Shown: piece after piece, positions 59,401 to 64,000 of the stretch
Numbering within the stretch: the stretch's first letter is position 1
Layout of the letters: every line of letters starts with the position of its first letter
Source of the DNA: Hawksworthiomyces lignivorus
Lineage: Eukaryota > Ascomycota > Sordariomycetes > Ophiostomatales > Ophiostomataceae
DNA: 64,000 nucleotides
Direction: 5' to 3'
Assembly (NCBI GenBank): GCA_002917075.1
Contig: NTMA01000074.1
Coordinates: 62,001-126,000, forward strand
Translations under genes and position numbers: made by a program
Notes under the pieces: generated by a model
Databases searched by the model: none
What the model saw: the letters and a program-made list of their open reading frames with translations, nothing else
What the model was told of the DNA's origin: nothing

Positions 59401-61201
59401 GGCGTGTTCTGCATATTTGCTAGAAGAATGGGGGACAGATAAGCAATGGGACTTGAAGAACGCTGGATCTGCGACTCAAAGAACGACAGTCTTCGGCCAC
59501 TTTCGTGTTTCGAACTTGGGATTCGTGATACTGGTCTCTGCGCGTAGCCCTCGGGCAGACCGAAAACGCGTACCGGACGCCAGTCTGGCTCCTCGCTTAT
59601 TGGCTCGCCAAAGCTTCCCAAGGCGAAGCGGCCAAAACCATTGACGGGGGGCTCTTCTGCTTCCTCTAGACGGACCCAGTCGCCTGAAAAGCAGCCGATA
59701 CGTGTCAGGTTGTTCACGTCTACATAGACACGGGCCTCATCGTCATCCTCGGAGCCGGGTTTGGGGTGAAGGAGTTCAGGTGAAATGGGCGCCGTCAGAC
59801 CCTGGGCTTTGAAAAGACGGCCGCGGGGCCGGTCAGGACGCGCTGTGGTTGCCGTAAAGCTCGAGAAGACAGAGCCGGGTGTGTCTATGCCGTTTGTTCT
59901 TCTCCCGCGGCCAATGGTCATGGGTGAGCCAGGCTGCATGGTCGATACACCACTTGCAACGGTCGCAGGTAGGGTTGGAGCCTGCAGGGAGATCATATCA
60001 TCCATAGAGTCGTCGGAGATTTCGCCGTCGTCATCGTCGTCATCATGGTCCACGGGCGACATATCCGCCTCAGATTCGGTCACTTCCGAATCCTCTGTGG
60101 GAGCGTCGGTTTCGGTTTCAGTACGCGTGCGCTCCTCAGCTGCCGAGTAGAACTGGTCGTTGGCCGTGTCGTTACCCTCATCTTCCGAGACGCCGTTCAG
60201 CTTGCGATTCGGCGGAATTGGAGCCAAGTCGCCTCCACGTCCTCCCTTGGAACGAAGACGGCCCTTTGACAAGACAATTTTCGTTTTGGGGGACAAGATG
60301 CCTTGGGACACTGGCTCACAGAAGGTGACCTTGCCCGGGTTTGGAGGAACATGGGTGATAGGGTGAGGGGGCAACGGGAGAGGGAACAGGTCGCCAGAAT
60401 GCACAACTTGGAGAGTGCCTAGCGCCACACGGAGGGCAGCGGTTAAGCGGTCTTCTGCAGAAGGTTCTGCGGCAGCTCCGCCAATGCCTCTTCCTTTACC
60501 CTTGGCTGCGTAAATGGCAGGGACGGTTGGGTGCTCCCGGAAAAAGGTTCCTTCACCATTTTCCAAGCGTTTCACCAAGTCGCCTTCCAGATTCACAAAG
60601 ACAGTGTCGAGAGACACTGCTTCGACATCGAGAATAAGGATTTCGATACCCCGTCTGCTCTGTCCAGAGAATTTGGAGGGCGCAACCTGCTGCAGGATGG
60701 CGGCAAAGCTTTGGAGGGCGAGGGATGACGGCGAGAATTGTACGGTCGAGGCTGCAAGTGCAGAGGATTTGGCCACGGGCACAATGGTCCAGTCGGTGTT
60801 CTCCGGTGACGAGGTCGGAGCCCACGGCGCAATGGCCACGTGATAAACTTCGGGCTCTGAGATGGTTGAGTTTTGGGTCGAGCTGGGCGATGTGAGAGAC
60901 AGGGACGAGCCAAAGCGAGCATCTGTGCAGGAGCATCCTTGGTTAGTTCTCGGCTTGGGCTTCCAGGCATTTCATATTAAATAATCAACATACCATCTTT
61001 CCGCTGTTGTTCTTGCTGGTGGAGGTGAGGAAAGAGGTCGGCAAACAAGTCGTCAGACAATATGCCGACATCGCCTCGGACGTGGTCGTCGAGGACGAGC
61101 CGAGCTGAAATAGCCGGCTTGTCTTGCCGCCTGCGACGGCGCCGACGCCGTCGAATGGGTCGAGACCCAAGATCTTGAGGCGGCACGTCCAGGGCAGCCA
61201 T
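56444..61201 (-). CDS. PEX6: PEX6, peroxisomal AAA ATPase
   Basis: Peroxin of 1535 aa; with PEX1 it forms the ATPase ring that pulls ubiquitinated PEX5 out of the peroxisomal membrane. Exons are 61201-60994, 60922-57235 and 57155-56444; introns of 71 and 79 bp have GTATGT donors and ACTAAC-type branches. Joints read RKDGDARFGSS and EALTRKFTLHPDVSL. The first AAA domain (around residue 846) has a degenerate P-loop. The second is intact: FYGPPGTGKTLLAKAIA (about 1140), VVFFDELDSVAPKRG (about 1195), RIVSQLLAELDGM and ATNRPDLLDQALLRPGRFD. After the AAA lid (FTYTGADFYALCSDAML) there is a Gln/Glu/Lys-rich coiled stretch and an acidic end DDEDLYG. An Arg-rich run follows the N-terminus. Long Asp/Glu- and Ser-rich loops explain the size. 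Confidence 0.96.
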
Positions 61202-63063
61202 GTCAGAAGACGAAGGGAAAGAAGAATGACAGTAGGGGGCGTGGATTTCCGCCGGGTTTGTTCAGTCTAGTTTGCCGAATTCAGCGTCGAATTCATAGAT
61301 GAAGGAGATAGAAAGCTGGGGCCCCGCAGCACGACGCGCTCATCGTGTTCTGCAAAAAAAGTAGGACCTGCTTCAGCTGCGGCCGGGAATCCAGCAGGCC
61401 GTCAATTGGGTTAAGATGCAGAAACAGAGCAAAGGAAAAAAAAAATTCTGTTGCGTCTTCTTGTCGCGATGTTTCGTTCGGTTTCTATGATGGAAGATCT
61501 GTGGACGTGAATTTGTTAGCGCTGATCACCTGGGTCACTCCTGCCGCAATATGCTCCTTTCCTTGCATTAAACCCCGAGCTTGTGGTTTTTAGCAGGTAG
61601 CTTATTAGCGGTTTTTTTTAATTTGGCCTCGGTTCATTGCGCCTGCCGCGCATCTCGCGCCGGGAAATCCAGACCCTTGTAACAGTCACGTGCGATACCA
61701 CGTGTAGTGCGGACCAGTCTTCTAAAGACTCCCCTAGCAGAATAAGTACATGCTCAAATCGCCCGTCGTACTACGTGCACATCAGTGTTTCGTAACAATG
61801 TGCTCCAGAGATACTAACAGCAAAACCATAACTCAGTAGTTGTCACTTAATTCAATGCAAGGCTTATTGACGGCCACTTAACCAAAGCAGGGAACACTAC
61901 ATAAGCATACACCGTTGTATCCGGTAATGAGCGCCACAAAGCTGCCACTGCGTCGTTACCAATCAAGCTCCTATTGTCACATGTAAAAACGGTACAATGG
62001 CGAAGAGCCACCCGCAATAAAATAATAGCCCACCCTCACTAACACACCAACAGCCAATTGCTATTAGTTCTATCGTTCCACAACCCGGCGCTCCTTCCTG
62101 TTCCCCTTTTGCTCCAGTGTAATTAATAGTCTGTAGAAGGAGCAATAAGTATAATGACGCAACGGCTGTCCGTCCAGGTCGTGACACTGAGGATAACCAC
62201 TGGCGCTCGTTACGTGTACGAGTACGCATACGTCCACCTATTGCCTCCTTCTTAGCGCTTTTTCTAGCGATCTAGTGATGGCTGTGCTAGAAAAGAAAAT
62301 TTATGGCAGACGATCTAGATCTACTTTGTGAAGCTAAGCTTTTCTCATTCTCTTCTTCTAGGACCCTTTTTGTCGCTGATCAGATGCAGACTTTATCAGT
62401 TTGTGCTCTGTAAACGGCAGAGACGGGCTTCTGGGATTCTCATCCGTCAATATATCTCTTTCTTTTATTTTGAATTGTGGTTTTGTCTTTTTTATCTGCT
62501 ATGATCTGCCTCCAAGTTAACTTTCGACTCCATTCCTGTTTATGCTTCACTAAACCTGTTCTTGTCAAATATCTTTACTTGTGTCCCTTTTATTTGCCCC
62601 ATTTACATCATTCTGATGGCTTGCTTAGGTGCCTTTCTAACTCGCTCCTCGGACTAAGACACAACGGCTAAGTGATCAGTCGTCTACCGGCAGCACTAAA
62701 ACAGACCTTCGTTCTAATTTGCAATATTTCTTTGTTCTCTTGCTCATCCATCAGGAACACTAAGAAGGGCCCCATTATACAAATGTTTTCGTATATGCTT
62801 TCCTCGTTGGTATTTCCTTCTGCTTGGTTTTGTTATATTTCTTCTATTTCTTCTCGATCTTTCAACAAACATACTATATGCATCGCCAAACGTACGACTA
62901 GTGCATAACATCAGCGGAGCCGCTGGGAGACGCCGACGAGCGTGCGTCGGACAACCAGTGCAACTCCAATTCAGATTCTTCGGCACTATTAAACAGAAAC
63001 TTTGTCCAGGCGACAGTCAGGTGTGCTAAGCAGTCTGAGAAGATACCTCTTAGATGAAAAGAA
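61202..63063. other. Divergent promoter region PEX6 / lipase
   Basis: 1.9 kb of shared upstream sequence. It is AT-rich with CT tracts. A plus-strand frame without an ATG is open at about 62906-63057 immediately before the lipase start and reads protein-like (see findings). Otherwise nothing is recognised. Confidence 0.45.
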
Positions 63064-64000
63064 ATGAAAGAAGAACAAGATATGCTGCTGCCGGACATGG
63101 CCGTCCGTGCCAGGTTTGCCACACCGCAAGATCCGGTAATCGTCATCTCTACGAGCAACCACTCACCGCCTGTGCCGCTATCTAAAGCAGATAAACTCAA
63201 CTTTCTCAGAGACGAGCGAGCATCAGGCGGCGAAGCGGCCACTGTCGGTCCCGATCCGATTCTCTGTGAAGAGCCTACATTGCGCCGGGCCAAACAAGGC
63301 GAAACAGGAGGCGCCATAGAGAGCGATGCTGGCAATTTAGGCAAGGACGCTTCGGAGCCTCTGGGCTCGCCCCCGTCATCTCATGAGCGTCAAAAACGAC
63401 AGGAGAAGGAGAAAGGCAAGAAGAAAAGGTCCAAACTGCCGTTCACATCTGCCTCGCCCTCTGCCAATGGCACCTTGCGGCGCGCAATGCCGCCGTCTCA
63501 CACGAACCCCCTCTTCCCGCCGCTGCCACTGTACGGACCCCCGTCGCTGCTGCGCAACTTGCAGAACCTCACCTTCCGCATCTCGTCGTTCTTACTTAGC
63601 CTAGCGTTTCTAAGCGTCATCGTGCTGGGTTCGCTATTCACAAGCATCCCTGGGGGGATCCGGCGCACGGCTTGCTATCTAACGCTGCGTGACCCAGATG
63701 CAGGGCGGCCATTGTATGCCGAAGAAATGCGGAGGACACAGTTGCGCAAAGATACGGAGCGCCGATGGAAGCAGAGACATCTATCTGAGCAGCGTGTCGA
63801 GCGAAATTTTAGACAGAATCATGGCCAAGACCAAGACCCACGCTTCGAGGAAGACAATGTTGTCGAAGACCCAGCCGGCGCTGGTGTCGGAGACAGCACG
63901 TACACCCCCACCGAAGGCGGCCCCGACCCGCTCGTGGTCGACGTCGGCTACTATGCTCGACGGGTGGGGCTCGATGTTGAGATCTTCGAAGTACAGACGG
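63064..64000 (+). CDS. AB-hydrolase-associated lipase / sterol esterase (TGL1/YEH type), 5' part
   Basis: The frame opens at the ATG at 63064, just after an in-frame TGA at 63055, and runs without a stop to the window edge (312 codons plus one base), so the gene is cut at its 3' end and the catalytic Ser-Asp-His part lies outside. The first ~130 residues are polar with a basic stretch (RQKRQEKEKGKKKR). LFPPLPLYGPPSLLRNLQNL is followed by one hydrophobic helix (ISSFLLSLAFLSVIVLGSLF), then a charged segment. The last residues, VVDVGYYARRVGLDVEIFEV, are the start of the AB-hydrolase-associated lipase region. Family members hydrolyse steryl esters or triglycerides at lipid droplets or the plasma membrane, held there by the N-terminal helix. 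Confidence 0.85.
   Translation, partial: MKEEQDMLLPDMAVRARFATPQDPVIVISTSNHSPPVPLSKADKLNFLRDERASGGEAATVGPDPILCEEPTLRRAKQGETGGAIESDAGNLGKDASEPLGSPPSSHERQKRQEKEKGKKKRSKLPFTSASPSANGTLRRAMPPSHTNPLFPPLPLYGPPSLLRNLQNLTFRISSFLLSLAFLSVIVLGSLFTSIPGGIRRTACYLTLRDPDAGRPLYAEEMRRTQLRKDTERRWKQRHLSEQRVERNFRQNHGQDQDPRFEEDNVVEDPAGAGVGDSTYTPTEGGPDPLVVDVGYYARRVGLDVEIFEVQT

Noticed and set aside
62898..63344. 148-codon minus-strand ORF
   Set aside because: It overlaps the lipase coding start on the other strand, where the family sequence is clear downstream; treated as a shadow.

Overview
This window looks like nuclear DNA of a filamentous ascomycete (Pezizomycotina, most likely a Sordariomycete). The evidence is short introns of about 50-140 bp with GTRNGT donors, CTRAC-type branch sites and YAG acceptors, wide intergenic spaces with CT-rich leaders, and fungal-only families: Zn2Cys6 regulators, a NACHT-ankyrin protein, penicillin-acyltransferase-like and Dal5-type genes. 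I rebuilt the spliced genes by hand from splice signals and frame continuity. The species cannot be fixed from the sequence alone.

Layout. 1-28.7 kb is mostly housekeeping or conserved genes with long spacers: a mitochondrial carrier of the NAD/pyrimidine/FAD type (2.4-4.0, minus); a zinc-finger protein with a C-terminal membrane module (6.3-9.4, plus); the GET3 ATPase (9.8-10.9, minus); 5-hydroxyisourate hydrolase (12.3-12.9, plus); an unknown Ser/Thr-rich protein (13.8-14.5, minus); a peroxisomal 4-coumarate-CoA-ligase-like enzyme ending in SKL (17.8-19.7, minus); a small secreted protein (22.3-22.9, plus); and a GPI-anchored Ser/Thr-rich surface protein (24.4-24.8, minus).

28.7-49.0 kb is a run of accessory metabolic genes that reads like a catabolic, detoxification or small-molecule cluster: an amidohydrolase-2 decarboxylase, a large Zn2Cys6 regulator (broken by an 18-N assembly gap), a zinc-ribbon plus metallo-beta-lactamase-fold protein, a flavin-reductase-like split-barrel protein, two FAD aromatic monooxygenases, a penicillin acyltransferase-like Ntn hydrolase, a small hydrophilic protein, a decayed fragment of a second Zn2Cys6-type regulator, and a Dal5-type MFS permease. 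Together these suggest uptake, ring hydroxylation, decarboxylation and amide chemistry on an aromatic acid or lactam. The substrate is not known and cluster membership is inferred.

49.7-64 kb: a NACHT STAND protein with 14 near-identical ankyrin repeats (49.7-53.3, minus); an SH3BGR/thioredoxin-like protein with a long acidic tail (54.6-56.2, plus); PEX6 (56.4-61.2, minus); and the 5' part of an AB-hydrolase lipase/sterol esterase running off the right edge (63.06-64.0, plus). Peroxisomal function appears twice, in PEX6 and the SKL-tagged ligase. I found no tRNA, rRNA or CRISPR array, and only weak traces of mobile DNA.
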